This document shows positions 1-8,729 of a DNA stretch of 64,000 nucleotides, piece by piece. The position numbers were made by a program, and so were the translations under genes. Under the pieces are notes generated by a model. The model was not told where the DNA came from and made no database searches. It worked only from the letters and a program-made list of their open reading frames with translations. Source of the stretch: JAVJSU01 sp040219275 (GTDB lineage: Bacteria > Chloroflexota > Anaerolineae > Aggregatilineales > Phototrophicaceae); contig JAVJSU010000066.1 in assembly GCA_040219275.1 (NCBI GenBank), positions 1 through 64,000 on the forward strand, read 5' to 3'. Each line of letters begins with the position of its first letter. Position 1 is the stretch's first letter.

Positions 1-121
1 TAATTATCGACGCTTGAGCAAAGACTATGAACAGTGGTTACATACCTCTGATGCCCTCATCTACGCCGTTATGTCCCATATCATGGTACGTCGTTTAGCT
101 CGACTTAAAGCCACTGATTGA
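1..121 (+). CDS. IS5-family transposase, C-terminal end (partial)
   Basis: Reading from base 2, the frame encodes about 39 residues with the pattern RRLSKDYE, then a Ser-Asp-Ala-Leu-Ile-Tyr-Ala segment, then VRRLARL, and ends at TGA 119-121. This is the usual C-terminus of DDE transposases of the IS5 family (IS1031/IS427-like small transposases end with RRL-KDYE ... LRRLA). The rest of the gene lies upstream of the window, so the family is recognised from the tail only. The stop overlaps the TTG start of the next reading frame. Confidence 0.75.
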   Translation, partial: NYRRLSKDYEQWLHTSDALIYAVMSHIMVRRLARLKATD

Positions 122-138
122 CCTTTTCAAACAGCTTC
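1..138 (+). mobile_element. Right end of an IS5-type insertion sequence
   Basis: The transposase stop at 121 is followed by ACCTTTTCAAACAGCTTC (121-138), which resembles the terminal inverted repeat of many IS5-family elements (inward reading GAAGCTGTTTGAAAAGG). Immediately after it, the MBOAT protein begins to match its family. The exact boundary and any short target duplication (TTA at 139-141 is a candidate) cannot be proved without the left end, which is outside the window. Confidence 0.6.
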
Positions 139-1566
139 TTAATCTCTCTCCCAATTATCTTCGCTTCCCTACTTATTATTCGTGGACGATTTCGGTGGTT
201 ACTGTTACTGTTTTTTAGCTACCTGTTCTATATGTCGTGGCGTGTTGAGTATATTCTCCTAATTGTCTTTTCAACATTGGTGGATTATTTTGTGACGAGT
301 CTTTTGTCTCGTACCTCGGTTCCATGGAAAAAGAAAATATACCTTTCTATTAGTGTTATTGTTAATATTGGTCTTTTATTCTATTTTAAATACTTATTCT
401 TCTTTGCAGACTCCGCTAATCAAATACTATCCTTTATTGGTACGGATGGACGGCTAAATACGCCGGCAATCTTATTGCCCGTAGGAATATCGTTTTATAC
501 CTTTCAAACATTAGGTTATACAATTGATGTCTATCGTGGAAAGATAGAACGAGAAAAAAACCCTGTCGTATTTGCATTGTTTGTATCATTTTTCCCACAA
601 TTGGTTGCTGGACCCATTGAACGTAGTGCTGATCTACTACCACAACTTAGAAACATTGCTCATAAGAAGTTGTGGAACGCGTCGGACATTTCCGATGGCT
701 TAAGGCTGATTACATGGGGAATGTTTAAAAAAATCGTTGTTGCAGACCGTTTGGCGATGTATGTTAATCCTATCTACAATGAACCTGAGACATTTCGAGG
801 GATGAGTCTCATTTTAGCGACGGTATTCTTCGCATTTCAAATTTATTGTGATTTTTCCGGTTATTCAGATATAGCAATCGGTGTAGCGCGTTTATTTGGT
901 GTACGGTTATCAAAAAATTTCGATGCTCCCTATTTTGCCCGCTCACTACCTGATTTCTGGCAACGATGGCATATTACACTGTCTAAGTGGTTCCGTGATT
1001 ACCTATATATTCCACTAGGCGGTAATCGAGTATCCGAAATGCGGTGGGGATTTAATATCATTATTGTTTTTGCCGTCAGTGGTATATGGCATGGTGCTAA
1101 CTGGACATTCGCCATTTGGGGATTGCTTCATGGTGGTATGTATTTAGCGAGTCATTATCTCTCCAAGATGAAGAGTCCATTTATGTATATTCCGCGTTGG
1201 ATGCAAATACCAATTCAAACCTTCCTTGTATTTGTATGTGTGTGTGTTGCGTGGATATTTTTTCGTGCAAACACAGTGCATGATGCCTTTTTAATCATCG
1301 GCAATATGTTTGCTTTCGGTGATGGTTGGGCATATCGTTGGGATGCTATTAATGTGGTCTCTGGAGAATTAACTATAGCTTTGGGTCTCTTTGGTATTTT
1401 GACGGTGCTTCTGGTAGACGGTTTGCTTAAGTGGATAACACCTGATGTAAGGTCGAGTGCTAAGTTAGCGCCGATGAGATTAGCATTTTATACGCTCCTC
1501 GTCTTTTCATTGACGCTATTTGGGATACAAGGTCCGGCACAACAATTCGTGTATTTTCAGTTTTAG
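118..1566 (+). CDS. MBOAT O-acyltransferase (AlgI/DltB-like), 5' end replaced by IS
   Basis: Polytopic membrane protein of 482 residues that transfers acyl groups, usually acetyl, to extracellular polysaccharide. The MBOAT core is present: RWHITLSKWFRDYLYIPLGG around residues 283-302 and IWHGANWT with the presumed catalytic His at 325. Family members start near an MLFNS-EFLIF-P motif; here the first residues (MTFSNSF) are encoded by IS sequence and family similarity begins at LISLPIIF. The only available start is TTG 118, which overlaps the transposase stop as TTGA, so translation may be coupled to the transposase. The region is AT-rich. It forms a pair with the SGNH-like gene nine bases downstream. 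Confidence 0.85.
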   Translation: MTFSNSFLISLPIIFASLLIIRGRFRWLLLLFFSYLFYMSWRVEYILLIVFSTLVDYFVTSLLSRTSVPWKKKIYLSISVIVNIGLLFYFKYLFFFADSANQILSFIGTDGRLNTPAILLPVGISFYTFQTLGYTIDVYRGKIEREKNPVVFALFVSFFPQLVAGPIERSADLLPQLRNIAHKKLWNASDISDGLRLITWGMFKKIVVADRLAMYVNPIYNEPETFRGMSLILATVFFAFQIYCDFSGYSDIAIGVARLFGVRLSKNFDAPYFARSLPDFWQRWHITLSKWFRDYLYIPLGGNRVSEMRWGFNIIIVFAVSGIWHGANWTFAIWGLLHGGMYLASHYLSKMKSPFMYIPRWMQIPIQTFLVFVCVCVAWIFFRANTVHDAFLIIGNMFAFGDGWAYRWDAINVVSGELTIALGLFGILTVLLVDGLLKWITPDVRSSAKLAPMRLAFYTLLVFSLTLFGIQGPAQQFVYFQF

Positions 1567-1575
1567 GAAAAATCC

Positions 1576-2517
1576 ATGTTAAAATTAACCAAGAAATGTC
1601 TGATTATTTTCTTTGCAATTTTTATGCTTCACCTTGGTATCATGTATGCAATGTCCCCGCTAGTACAAGATTCATATCTTGCGGCAAGTATTGATAAAAT
1701 TGCCCTATTACAGAATCATCCCGATGGGTCGATCTTGTTGGTTGGTGGTTCCAGTGTTGCTTTCGGTTATGACAGCGCATATTTACAGGATTCAACCGGG
1801 AGAACAGTAATTAATACAGGATTGCATCATGGCTTGGGGCTTCGTTTCACGTTAAACAGCATTTTACCGTATGTACAAGAAAACGATATTGTTTTATTAA
1901 ACCTTGAATATGACCATTATCTAGACTCACCAGATTTCAAATACTCCGATGTAATGCGTCGTATGCTGAGCGTAGATTTTTTTCATAACATTGCTTTTAT
2001 GACGACATCAGATCAATGGATGACAGTTCTCAGATATCATTCGGAATATACGCTACAAACACTTTGGGATGACGATCCTTGTCCGGGGGTTACGTATTGT
2101 CGCGCAAGTTTCAATGCGTTTGGGGATATTGACGCTCGCTTCAATATAAGTACAGCGGAGTTTAGTCAAACATTGGCGGCGGGAATTGCGAAGGTAGACT
2201 CAAATACTTATAATCAACGATTGAATTACAACGCAATTAATGTGCTTAATGACTTTACTCGATCTGTGAGGGAACGCAACGCATCCGCATTTCTTGTATT
2301 TCCTGCATTACCAGATGCGGTAATGGATGTATCCATGGACGGATTGCAAGAGATTGTCGGGAATATTGAGCAACAAGTTGATAGTGTGATACTGAATGAA
2401 CCAACGGGCTATCCTGGGTCGTTTTTTTTAGATACGATTTATCATTTAAATAATGAGGGTCGAGAAGCTCATACTGCCGCGATTACGGAATTGTTGCTTG
2501 TTGAACTTAATCCGTAA
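1576..2517 (+). CDS. SGNH-hydrolase-like membrane-anchored protein, MBOAT partner
   Basis: 313 residues with an N-terminal membrane anchor (about residues 8-27) and an extracytoplasmic domain. GGSSVAFG (residues 57-64) matches the nucleophile block of SGNH/AlgJ/DltD-like proteins, and the C-terminal DTIYHLNNEG carries the Asp and His expected of the second catalytic block. Such proteins work with MBOAT acyltransferases in O-acetylation of surface polysaccharides, which fits the adjacent gene. The exact family is not recognised; the role is inferred from motif and context. AT-rich like its partner. Confidence 0.65.
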   Translation: MLKLTKKCLIIFFAIFMLHLGIMYAMSPLVQDSYLAASIDKIALLQNHPDGSILLVGGSSVAFGYDSAYLQDSTGRTVINTGLHHGLGLRFTLNSILPYVQENDIVLLNLEYDHYLDSPDFKYSDVMRRMLSVDFFHNIAFMTTSDQWMTVLRYHSEYTLQTLWDDDPCPGVTYCRASFNAFGDIDARFNISTAEFSQTLAAGIAKVDSNTYNQRLNYNAINVLNDFTRSVRERNASAFLVFPALPDAVMDVSMDGLQEIVGNIEQQVDSVILNEPTGYPGSFFLDTIYHLNNEGREAHTAAITELLLVELNP

Positions 2518-2530
2518 TGGTGTAATGGGT

Positions 2531-2560
2531 CTATAAATTTCAAAATAATAAAATTTATAG
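2531..2560 (+). terminator. AT-rich hairpin after the MBOAT pair
   Basis: CTATAAATTT (2531-2540) and AAATTTATAG (2551-2560) form a perfect 10-bp stem with a 10-nt loop, 13 nt after the SGNH-like gene stop. There is no strong T tract, so it may be a weak terminator. It sits at the border between the AT-rich block and the GC-rich liv genes. Confidence 0.45.
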
Positions 2561-2614
2561 TCATTGTTCCCCTGTGTGCCATAATGGATGAAACAGCTAA
2601 AGACTGAATTATTT

Positions 2615-3520
2615 ATGGATACTTTTTTACAACAAACTTTTAATGCTATTTCTTTAGGCGCAATTTACAGCCTGTTCGCGCTCGGATATGCGCTGGTGTT
2701 TAGCGTGCTCGGCGTGCTCAACCTCGCCCATAGCGCGCTGTTTATGTGGGGCGCGTTTATCGGACTCATTGCCACCGATCATTGGGGTCTGCCATTGTGG
2801 GTCGCCTTTCCGCTGGCGATGCTCGGCGCGGGTTTGCTGAGTGTTGCGCTGGAAATCGTCGCCTTTCGCCCCTTACGCCGTCGCAACGCCGCCCGCATCT
2901 CCCAATTGATTAGTAGCATCGGCGCGGCGATTTTGCTGGTGAATATTGCGCAACTCATCTTTCTGGAAATTTATAGCCGGACAGAAGGCTACTTCCCGCG
3001 AGATTTAATCTCCAACGAGCCGATCATCATTGAGTCGCTCTCGTTACGGATTTCGCCCGTTCGTGTAGTGATTGTCGTTGCCGCGCTGGTGTTGATGGTC
3101 GCCTTGCAATACATGGTGACGAACACGCGGGTCGGTCAGCAGATGCGGGCAGTCGCCTTTAATCAGCGCATCGCCGGATTGCTCGGCATCAACGTCAGCA
3201 CCATTTTCATCCTGACGTTTTTTCTTGCGGGTGCGCTCGGCGGGGCGGCGGGGATGTTCTATGGATTGGTGTTCGGCACGGTGGATCCGTTCATCGGGCA
3301 GGACATCGCGCTGATCGGTTTGACGGCGATTGTGCTCGGCGGGATGGGCAATATTCAGGGCGCGCTGGTTGGTGGCTTTCTCGTCGCGGCGATTCAGACC
3401 CTCAGCACAGCGGTTGGCGGGAGCAGTTACCGCAACGCGATTGTGTTCGTCCTCTTATTCTTGATCTTGCTCGTCCGCCCGCAAGGGTTGCTCGGTCAAG
3501 CAGAGTCTACACGCGCATGA
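2615..3520 (+). CDS. livH: Branched-chain amino-acid ABC transporter permease (LivH)
   Basis: Inner-membrane permease of a HAAT-type importer. MDTFLQQTFNAISLGAIYSL at the N-terminus is the standard LivH start, so ATG 2615 is preferred over the in-frame ATG at 2588, which would add MKQLKTELF. The typical LNLAHS motif lies near residue 37 and the GLTAIVLGGMGNIQGA coupling-loop region near residue 225. About eight membrane segments. First of four genes (livH, livM, livG, livF) separated by 3-7 nt. No periplasmic binding protein gene adjoins the set. Confidence 0.93.
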   Translation: MDTFLQQTFNAISLGAIYSLFALGYALVFSVLGVLNLAHSALFMWGAFIGLIATDHWGLPLWVAFPLAMLGAGLLSVALEIVAFRPLRRRNAARISQLISSIGAAILLVNIAQLIFLEIYSRTEGYFPRDLISNEPIIIESLSLRISPVRVVIVVAALVLMVALQYMVTNTRVGQQMRAVAFNQRIAGLLGINVSTIFILTFFLAGALGGAAGMFYGLVFGTVDPFIGQDIALIGLTAIVLGGMGNIQGALVGGFLVAAIQTLSTAVGGSSYRNAIVFVLLFLILLVRPQGLLGQAESTRA

Positions 3521-3527
3521 GGACGTT

Positions 3528-4523
3528 ATGGATCCGATCATAGATGCACTCCTGAGCGTACTCCGACCCATCGGCATTACGGAAATTGTATTGCAATTCA
3601 TGCTCGTGAATGCCATTTTAGGCGTGAGCATCTATTTAACGCTGTATACGGGCATGTTCTCGCTGGCGAACGCCGGATTTATGGCAATCGGCGCGTATGC
3701 CGGCGTGCTCATCACCACCCAACTTGATCTGCCCCTGTTTGCCGGACTCATCGGCGGGATGGTTCTCGCGGGGATCATCGCCCTGCCGATTGGCTATCCC
3801 GTTTTACGCCTGAAAGACATTTACCTTGCCATTGCCACAATTGGCTTTGGTGAAGTGGTGCGAATCATGATCCTCAACTTCGATAGTTTGGTTGCGTCTA
3901 CCCTATCGAACATCGAAGGCGAACGCGTGCGCTTTGAATTGCTGGGCGGGGCGCGGGGCATTCGTAGCATCCCCAAATTGACCGAAACATGGCATCTCAT
4001 GTTGTTTCTGCTGGTGATTATGTTCCTGTTGATTCGTTTGCATCGGTCACGCTTCGGGCGGGCAATGGCGGCGATCCGGCAAGATGAGAGTGCCGCCGCC
4101 AACATGGGCATTGATGTTGTGTATATCAAGAACGCCGTTTTCATCCTCAGCGCGATGCTAGCAGGCGCGGCAGGGGCGTTCAACGGACACTTGACGCGCA
4201 TTGTCACGCCGGATGCGTTCGGCTTCGATAAAGCGGTGGATATTCTGGCGTTTGCGGTGCTTGGTGGCATGGGGACGTGGGTGGGTCCGATTGTCGGCGG
4301 ACTTGTGCTGACCGCTCTGCCGGAAGTTCTACGCTTCCTCAAAGAATACCGCGGTGTGTTCAACGGATTGGTTCTGCTGGTCGTCATCGTCTATCTGCCG
4401 GGCGGACTGATTAACCCGACAGGCTGGCGTAAAACATGGCGCTGGCTGACCCGGCGCATCTCCGGCGATCCGCCTGAAACACCCGCTCCGTCTGCGCCAT
4501 CCAACACCGATGGAGGCGACTAA
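3528..4523 (+). CDS. livM: Branched-chain amino-acid ABC transporter permease (LivM)
   Basis: 331-residue second permease of the importer. Conserved LivM features include SLANAGFMAIGAYAGV near residue 45, the RFGRAMAAIRQDE-AA-MGI cytoplasmic segment near residue 175 that contacts the ATPases, and a GGMGTWVGPIVGG region near residue 245. The C-terminal 25 residues are Pro/Ser-rich and poorly conserved. An AGGA ribosome site lies 4 nt before the ATG. Translated as part of livHMGF. Confidence 0.93.
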   Translation: MDPIIDALLSVLRPIGITEIVLQFMLVNAILGVSIYLTLYTGMFSLANAGFMAIGAYAGVLITTQLDLPLFAGLIGGMVLAGIIALPIGYPVLRLKDIYLAIATIGFGEVVRIMILNFDSLVASTLSNIEGERVRFELLGGARGIRSIPKLTETWHLMLFLLVIMFLLIRLHRSRFGRAMAAIRQDESAAANMGIDVVYIKNAVFILSAMLAGAAGAFNGHLTRIVTPDAFGFDKAVDILAFAVLGGMGTWVGPIVGGLVLTALPEVLRFLKEYRGVFNGLVLLVVIVYLPGGLINPTGWRKTWRWLTRRISGDPPETPAPSAPSNTDGGD

Positions 4524-4526
4524 CTC

Positions 4527-5285
4527 ATGCTTACACTCGAAAATGTCTCCCGAAATTTTGGTGGTTTACAGGCGCTGACCGATGTTAATATGACCGTGCC
4601 GGATGGCAAAATCGTCGGCTTGATCGGTCCGAATGGCGCGGGCAAAACGACGCTCATCAACAACATTAGCGGGCTTGACCATCCCACCGCAGGCGCAATT
4701 CGCTTTGATAGCGCAGATATTCACACCGCGCCGCCGCATCGCATCAACCGACTTGGTGTCGCCCGTACCTATCAGAATATTCGGCTGTTCGGTGAGATGA
4801 CCACTTTGCAAAATCTGCTGATTGGTCAGCACGGGCAGGGGAGCGCCTCTCTGCTGGACGCGATTATCTTCCGTCCGAAATATCGCGCAGAGGAACGCCG
4901 TTTACGCCAGACCGCCCATGATTTATTGGCGCGATTTAGCTTAACGTCGGTTGCGGAGTTGCCCGCCGCCAATTTGCCGTATGGCGATCAACGGCGGCTA
5001 GAAATTGCACGGGCGATAGCGACCAAACCGCGCTTGCTCCTGCTGGATGAACCCACCGCAGGCATGAACCCGATTGAGACGCAGGAACTCGGCGAGCAGA
5101 TTTTGCGACTGCGTGACGAGGATAACCTGTCCATTCTGGTCATCGAGCATGATATGTCGCTGATTCATCAGGTTTGCGATGAGGTGTATGTGCTGAACTT
5201 CGGGCAAATTCTGGCGCATGGCACACCGGACGAGATCAAGCGCGATCCTGTCGTCATCGAAGCCTATCTCGGCAAGGAGGACTGA
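4527..5285 (+). CDS. livG: Branched-chain amino-acid ABC transporter ATPase (LivG)
   Basis: 252-residue cytoplasmic ATPase. Walker A GPNGAGKT at residues 34-41, a signature variant LPYGDQRRLEIARA where most LivG proteins have LSYG, Walker B LLLLDEPTAGMNP and the switch His in VIEHDM. The C-terminal INxxPxVIEAYLG-type tail (RDPVVIEAYLG) is diagnostic of LivG. GGAGG 13 nt before the start. Pairs with LivF to energise LivHM. Confidence 0.94.
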   Translation: MLTLENVSRNFGGLQALTDVNMTVPDGKIVGLIGPNGAGKTTLINNISGLDHPTAGAIRFDSADIHTAPPHRINRLGVARTYQNIRLFGEMTTLQNLLIGQHGQGSASLLDAIIFRPKYRAEERRLRQTAHDLLARFSLTSVAELPAANLPYGDQRRLEIARAIATKPRLLLLDEPTAGMNPIETQELGEQILRLRDEDNLSILVIEHDMSLIHQVCDEVYVLNFGQILAHGTPDEIKRDPVVIEAYLGKED

Positions 5286-5291
5286 CTTCTA

Positions 5292-5999
5292 ATGACTACA
5301 CTACTCAGTATTCAGAATCTCCATGCAAGCTATGGCGCGATTAAGGCGTTGCGGGGCATTTCGTTCGAGATCGAAGACGGGCAGGTCGTCAGTTTGATCG
5401 GCGCAAACGGGGCGGGAAAATCGACCACGCTCAACACCATCAGCGGACTTATCAAGCCGAACGCGGGCAAAATCATTTTTGACGGGCGTGACGTGACGGG
5501 CTATGCACCGCACAGGGTCGCGGCGTTGGGATTGGTGCAGGTGCCGGAAGGTCGGCAGATCATCGCCAATATGTCCGTCTATGAAAATCTCGTTATCGGG
5601 TCGCATCTGAGGCGGGACGCGCACGCTGACCGTGAACTCGCCTCCATTTTCGAGCAATTCCCGCGCCTCGCCGAACGCAAATCGCAAAAAGCGGGCTTAC
5701 TGAGCGGTGGCGAACAGCAGATGCTTGCGGTTGGGCGGGCGTTGATGATGCAACCGCGCTTGCTGATGTTGGACGAGCCGAGCATGGGACTCGCACCCCT
5801 GCTGGTCAATCAGGTGTTCGATCTGATCGCGTCCATCAAAGCGCAACGCATCCCCATCTTGCTGGTGGAGCAGAACGCCCGCAAAGCCCTCGAAATCGCC
5901 GATTATGCCTATGTGCTGGAGCGCGGCGTGATCGTCAAGCACGGCATTGCGGCAGACTTGCGCGAAGATGCCGACGTGATCGAGTCGTATTTGGGGTGA
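5292..5999 (+). CDS. livF: Branched-chain amino-acid ABC transporter ATPase (LivF)
   Basis: 235-residue ATPase. Walker A GANGAGKST (residues 37-45), VPEGRQI motif typical of LivF, signature LSGGEQQMLAVGRALM, Walker B LLMLDEPSMGLAP, and VEQNARKAL (the LivF form of the switch). An AAGGAGG site overlaps the end of livG. Last gene of livHMGF. Confidence 0.94.
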   Translation: MTTLLSIQNLHASYGAIKALRGISFEIEDGQVVSLIGANGAGKSTTLNTISGLIKPNAGKIIFDGRDVTGYAPHRVAALGLVQVPEGRQIIANMSVYENLVIGSHLRRDAHADRELASIFEQFPRLAERKSQKAGLLSGGEQQMLAVGRALMMQPRLLMLDEPSMGLAPLLVNQVFDLIASIKAQRIPILLVEQNARKALEIADYAYVLERGVIVKHGIAADLREDADVIESYLG

Positions 6000-6041
6000 G
6001 GTTAATAATCTCAGATTTGGCGAAAATTGATCGTTGTCCGT

Positions 6042-6072
6042 TTCTTATATGCAAAGTGATTTGACGTATAAT
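6042..6072 (+). promoter_or_regulatory. Probable promoter of the toxin-antitoxin pair
   Basis: A perfect TATAAT lies at 6067-6072, 29 nt before the antitoxin start. The best upstream hexamer is TTCTTA at 6042-6047 with a 19-nt spacer, so the -35 is weak, as is common for autoregulated TA promoters. Confidence 0.5.
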
Positions 6073-6100
6073 AGAGGTAAATTATCACGGGGGGCAGATC

Positions 6101-6364
6101 GTGACAATCACAGAAATTCTCGAACAGGCAAAAAAGCTCACGCCACATGAGCGCAAAGAGTTGACAAAATTGTTGATCGACATGATGGAGCCATCTGCAT
6201 CCGCGACGCAACCCAAAACAGGCGCGGAGATCGTGGCGATGTTAGAAAATATTGACCCAATCGAATTTGTCGATCCACAGATTGCTGATTCGGTGGAATG
6301 GGTGAAGGCGCAACGGGGCAAACGACAGAATCAATTGAACGCCTATCGGGATGGAGAGCAATGA
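6101..6364 (+). CDS. Probable VapB-type antitoxin
   Basis: 87-residue acidic small protein starting at GTG, preceded by a CGGGGGG run. The N-terminal helix (ILEQAKKLTPHERKELTKLL) resembles short antitoxin or addiction-module proteins; no defined DNA-binding fold is obvious. Its stop overlaps the start of the PIN-domain toxin gene as ATGA, the classic arrangement of antitoxin then toxin. The call rests mainly on this context. Confidence 0.7.
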   Translation: MTITEILEQAKKLTPHERKELTKLLIDMMEPSASATQPKTGAEIVAMLENIDPIEFVDPQIADSVEWVKAQRGKRQNQLNAYRDGEQ

Positions 6365-6741
6365 TTGACGCTGTACTAGATACAACGGTCATTTTGCATT
6401 TGTTTCGTAAGTATGCGCCTGCAATCGGCTGGTTTAACAATCAACAGCTTTATGGGATCACATTCATTACATGGCTAGAAGTGATGGAAGGTGCGCGCAA
6501 TAAGGCAAATCTAACACAATGTAAAACGCTTCTCAGTCAGTTTGAGTTGCTTTATCTCACACCAATTGACCAACAATGGTCTATGCAACAACTAGAACGT
6601 TTTCAGTTCAGTCATCATATTGGCAAAGACGATTGTATGATTGCATCCGTAGCAACACGTCTGAACATACCTCTCTATACTCACAATCTCAAAGATATGA
6701 CACCGCTTATCGGCACATTGGCAATTAAACCATATGCTTAA
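6361..6741 (+). CDS. PIN-domain toxin (VapC-like ribonuclease)
   Basis: 126-residue PIN domain. Acidic active-site residues are visible: Asp7 in VLDTTV, Glu in TWLEVMEG (about residue 40) and the Asp pair in GKDDCMIASVA (about residue 98). VapC toxins cleave tRNA or rRNA and are neutralised by the cognate antitoxin. ATG 6361 overlaps the antitoxin stop by four bases and aligns with VapC starts; an upstream in-frame start inside the antitoxin gene is unlikely. Confidence 0.85.
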   Translation: MIDAVLDTTVILHLFRKYAPAIGWFNNQQLYGITFITWLEVMEGARNKANLTQCKTLLSQFELLYLTPIDQQWSMQQLERFQFSHHIGKDDCMIASVATRLNIPLYTHNLKDMTPLIGTLAIKPYA

Positions 6742-6753
6742 ATGAGTTAGTCC

Positions 6754-7659
6754 CTACGAATCACGTTGGCTGATGGGGTCGAAGGCTTCGCGCAGACCGT
6801 CGCCGAGGAAGTTGAAGCCAATCGTCACCAGAGAAATGGCGACCCCGGCGGACATGGCGATATGCGGTGCGCTGAAAATGTTGTTGCGTCCATCCGCCAG
6901 CATCGCGCCCCATTCCGGTGTGGTGGGAGGCACGCCCAAGCCGAGAAAACCGAGTCCCGCCGCCGCCGGAATTGTGATGGCAACATTGAGGGTGGCTTGC
7001 ACGGTGACAGGTCCAAGCGCGTTGGGCAAAATATGACGGGAGAGGATTTCCCAATCAGACGCGCCAAGCGCCCGCGCCGCTTCCACGAACGTCTGCTCAC
7101 GGATGCTCAAGACCGAGCCACGCATCAGCCGGACGAATAGCGGAATCCCGCCCACGCCGATAGCAATGATAACATTCGTCAATCCCGCGCCGAGCAACGA
7201 TGCCAGCAGAATCGCCAATAAAATACCGGGCAGGGCGAACATGACATCAATCAAGCGTTGCACCACAAGATCAACCGTCCCGCCGAAATACCCGCTCATT
7301 GCGCCGATGGGTACGCCGATGCTGAATCCGACGAGTGTCGCTAGCACACCGACAAACAGCGAAATGCGTGTGCCATAGAGCAAGCGCGTGAGCACGTCGC
7401 GTCCGAGGTGGTCTGTGCCGAGTAAATGATCGGCGGATGGGTCGGCGAGTGTGGCACGCAGGTCAAAGCCGTCCGGTTCATAGGGCGTGAGTTGTGGCGC
7501 GGCGATGCCCCCGATGATGAACAAAATAATCATCAGCAAGCCCAGCAACGATAGGCGATGTTTTGCGAATCGGCGCAAGGCTTTCATCCATCTGCCGTCC
7601 TGCGCGTGCAGGTTTATCGGTGAAACGACTTCGGTTGCCGGCGCGGAGAGATCAAGCAT
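6754..7659 (-). CDS. dppC: Dipeptide/oligopeptide ABC transporter permease (DppC/OppC)
   Basis: 301-residue permease. MLDLSAPATEV at ATG 7659 is preferred because it overlaps the end of the upstream permease gene by eight bases; longer readings run inside that gene. Features: RRFAKHRLSLLGLLMI N-terminal segment, LLGTDHLGRDVLTRLLYGTR (OppC_N to permease border) and EAARALGASDWEILSRHILPN EAA loop that docks on the ATPase. Last gene of the minus-strand group binding protein, DppB, DppC; no ATPase genes adjoin. Confidence 0.92.
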   Translation of the reverse strand: MLDLSAPATEVVSPINLHAQDGRWMKALRRFAKHRLSLLGLLMIILFIIGGIAAPQLTPYEPDGFDLRATLADPSADHLLGTDHLGRDVLTRLLYGTRISLFVGVLATLVGFSIGVPIGAMSGYFGGTVDLVVQRLIDVMFALPGILLAILLASLLGAGLTNVIIAIGVGGIPLFVRLMRGSVLSIREQTFVEAARALGASDWEILSRHILPNALGPVTVQATLNVAITIPAAAGLGFLGLGVPPTTPEWGAMLADGRNNIFSAPHIAMSAGVAISLVTIGFNFLGDGLREAFDPISQRDS

Positions 7660-8572
7660 AGCGAATCCTCGGATCAATTGCGGTGTAGAGCAGATCAACG
7701 CCCAGGTTGACCACCACGAAGATAAATCCCACCAGCAATACCACCCCTTGCACCATCGGAAAATCACGATTAAAGATGGATTCGGTCAGCAACAACCCCA
7801 CCCCCGGATAGGCGAAAACCGTCTCTGTGAGGACTGCACCGCTCATCAAGCCGCCGAATTGCAAGCCGAGAATGGTCACAACCGGAATCAGCGCGTTGCG
7901 GAGGGCATGGGTATTAATCACCTTTCGCGGACGCAACCCTTTCGAGTGCGCCGTCCGTACATAATCCTGACTGAGCGCATCAACCATGCTGGCACGGGTG
8001 ATTCTGACAATAATTGCGAGGAAAATGACCGTCAGTGTGGTGGACGGTAAAATGAGGCTTTGCCAGCCATCCGCACCCGCCGCCGGTAGCCATTGAAGCT
8101 TGACGGCGAAAATGACGATGAACATGATGCCGAGCGCATACGAGGGTAAGGAAATGCCGAGCAAACTAACCGTGCTGATAAATACATCCAGCCGTGAATT
8201 GCGGCGAACGGCGGCGAGTACACCGAGCGGGATGCCAATTGACATCGTGAGTACCATAGTCGTTAATGTGAGACGGGCGGTATAGGGTAGGCGGACGGCA
8301 ATTTCTTTCATGACGGGCTGACGGCTGAGGGTTGATGTGCCGAAATCACCCTGCGCCAGATCGCCCAGAAAGCTGAAAAATTGCACCGGAAGCGGATCAT
8401 CAAGACCGAGGCGTGCGCGTGTAAATTCGATTTCTTCCGGTGTGGCGGTTAAGCCTGCCAGCAGACGTGCCGGATCACCGGGGAGCATACGCAGTAGTAA
8501 GAACACGACGAGCGAGACCCCCAGTAGGGTGAATGCCGCGCCGATGAGCCGTTTAACAAGATATTTGGTCAT
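7652..8572 (-). CDS. dppB: Dipeptide/oligopeptide ABC transporter permease (DppB/OppB)
   Basis: 306-residue permease with the family N-terminus (MTKYLVKRLIGAAFTLLGVS), PGDPARLLAG after the first helix, and the EAA-like loop RTAHSKGLRPRKVINTHALRNALIPV. Six membrane helices. Separated from the upstream binding-protein gene by 157 nt holding a strong hairpin, and overlaps dppC. Confidence 0.93.
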   Translation of the reverse strand: MTKYLVKRLIGAAFTLLGVSLVVFLLLRMLPGDPARLLAGLTATPEEIEFTRARLGLDDPLPVQFFSFLGDLAQGDFGTSTLSRQPVMKEIAVRLPYTARLTLTTMVLTMSIGIPLGVLAAVRRNSRLDVFISTVSLLGISLPSYALGIMFIVIFAVKLQWLPAAGADGWQSLILPSTTLTVIFLAIIVRITRASMVDALSQDYVRTAHSKGLRPRKVINTHALRNALIPVVTILGLQFGGLMSGAVLTETVFAYPGVGLLLTESIFNRDFPMVQGVVLLVGFIFVVVNLGVDLLYTAIDPRIRYA

Positions 8573-8678
8573 GAGGGCGTTTAGCTTCTGGCTGTTCGCT
8601 GAATAAATTGTTTACGTCTAAGTTAGTGTAACACGCAACCTCAGTATGATTGCTAAAGAAAATTTTTCCTGATTTTGA

Positions 8679-8714
8679 GCGAAGGAACTGGCAATAAAGT
8701 ACCCGTTCCTTCGC
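8679..8714 (-). promoter_or_regulatory. Hairpin between binding-protein and permease genes
   Basis: GCGAAGGAAC (8679-8688) and GTTCCTTCGC (8705-8714) make a perfect 10-bp stem with a 16-nt loop, 15 nt after the binding-protein stop. On the minus strand it is not followed by a U-run, so it more likely stabilises the upstream mRNA or attenuates permease expression than ends transcription completely. Confidence 0.55.
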
Positions 8715-8729
8715 GTTTAGTAAATTTAC

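Noticed and set aside
1..5999. MBOAT pair and liv genes as a single operon
   Set aside because: A hairpin at 2531-2560 and an abrupt GC change separate them.
6298..6360. Upstream start for the PIN-domain toxin
   Set aside because: It would overlap the antitoxin by 67 nt; the ATGA overlap at 6361 is the usual VapBC layout.
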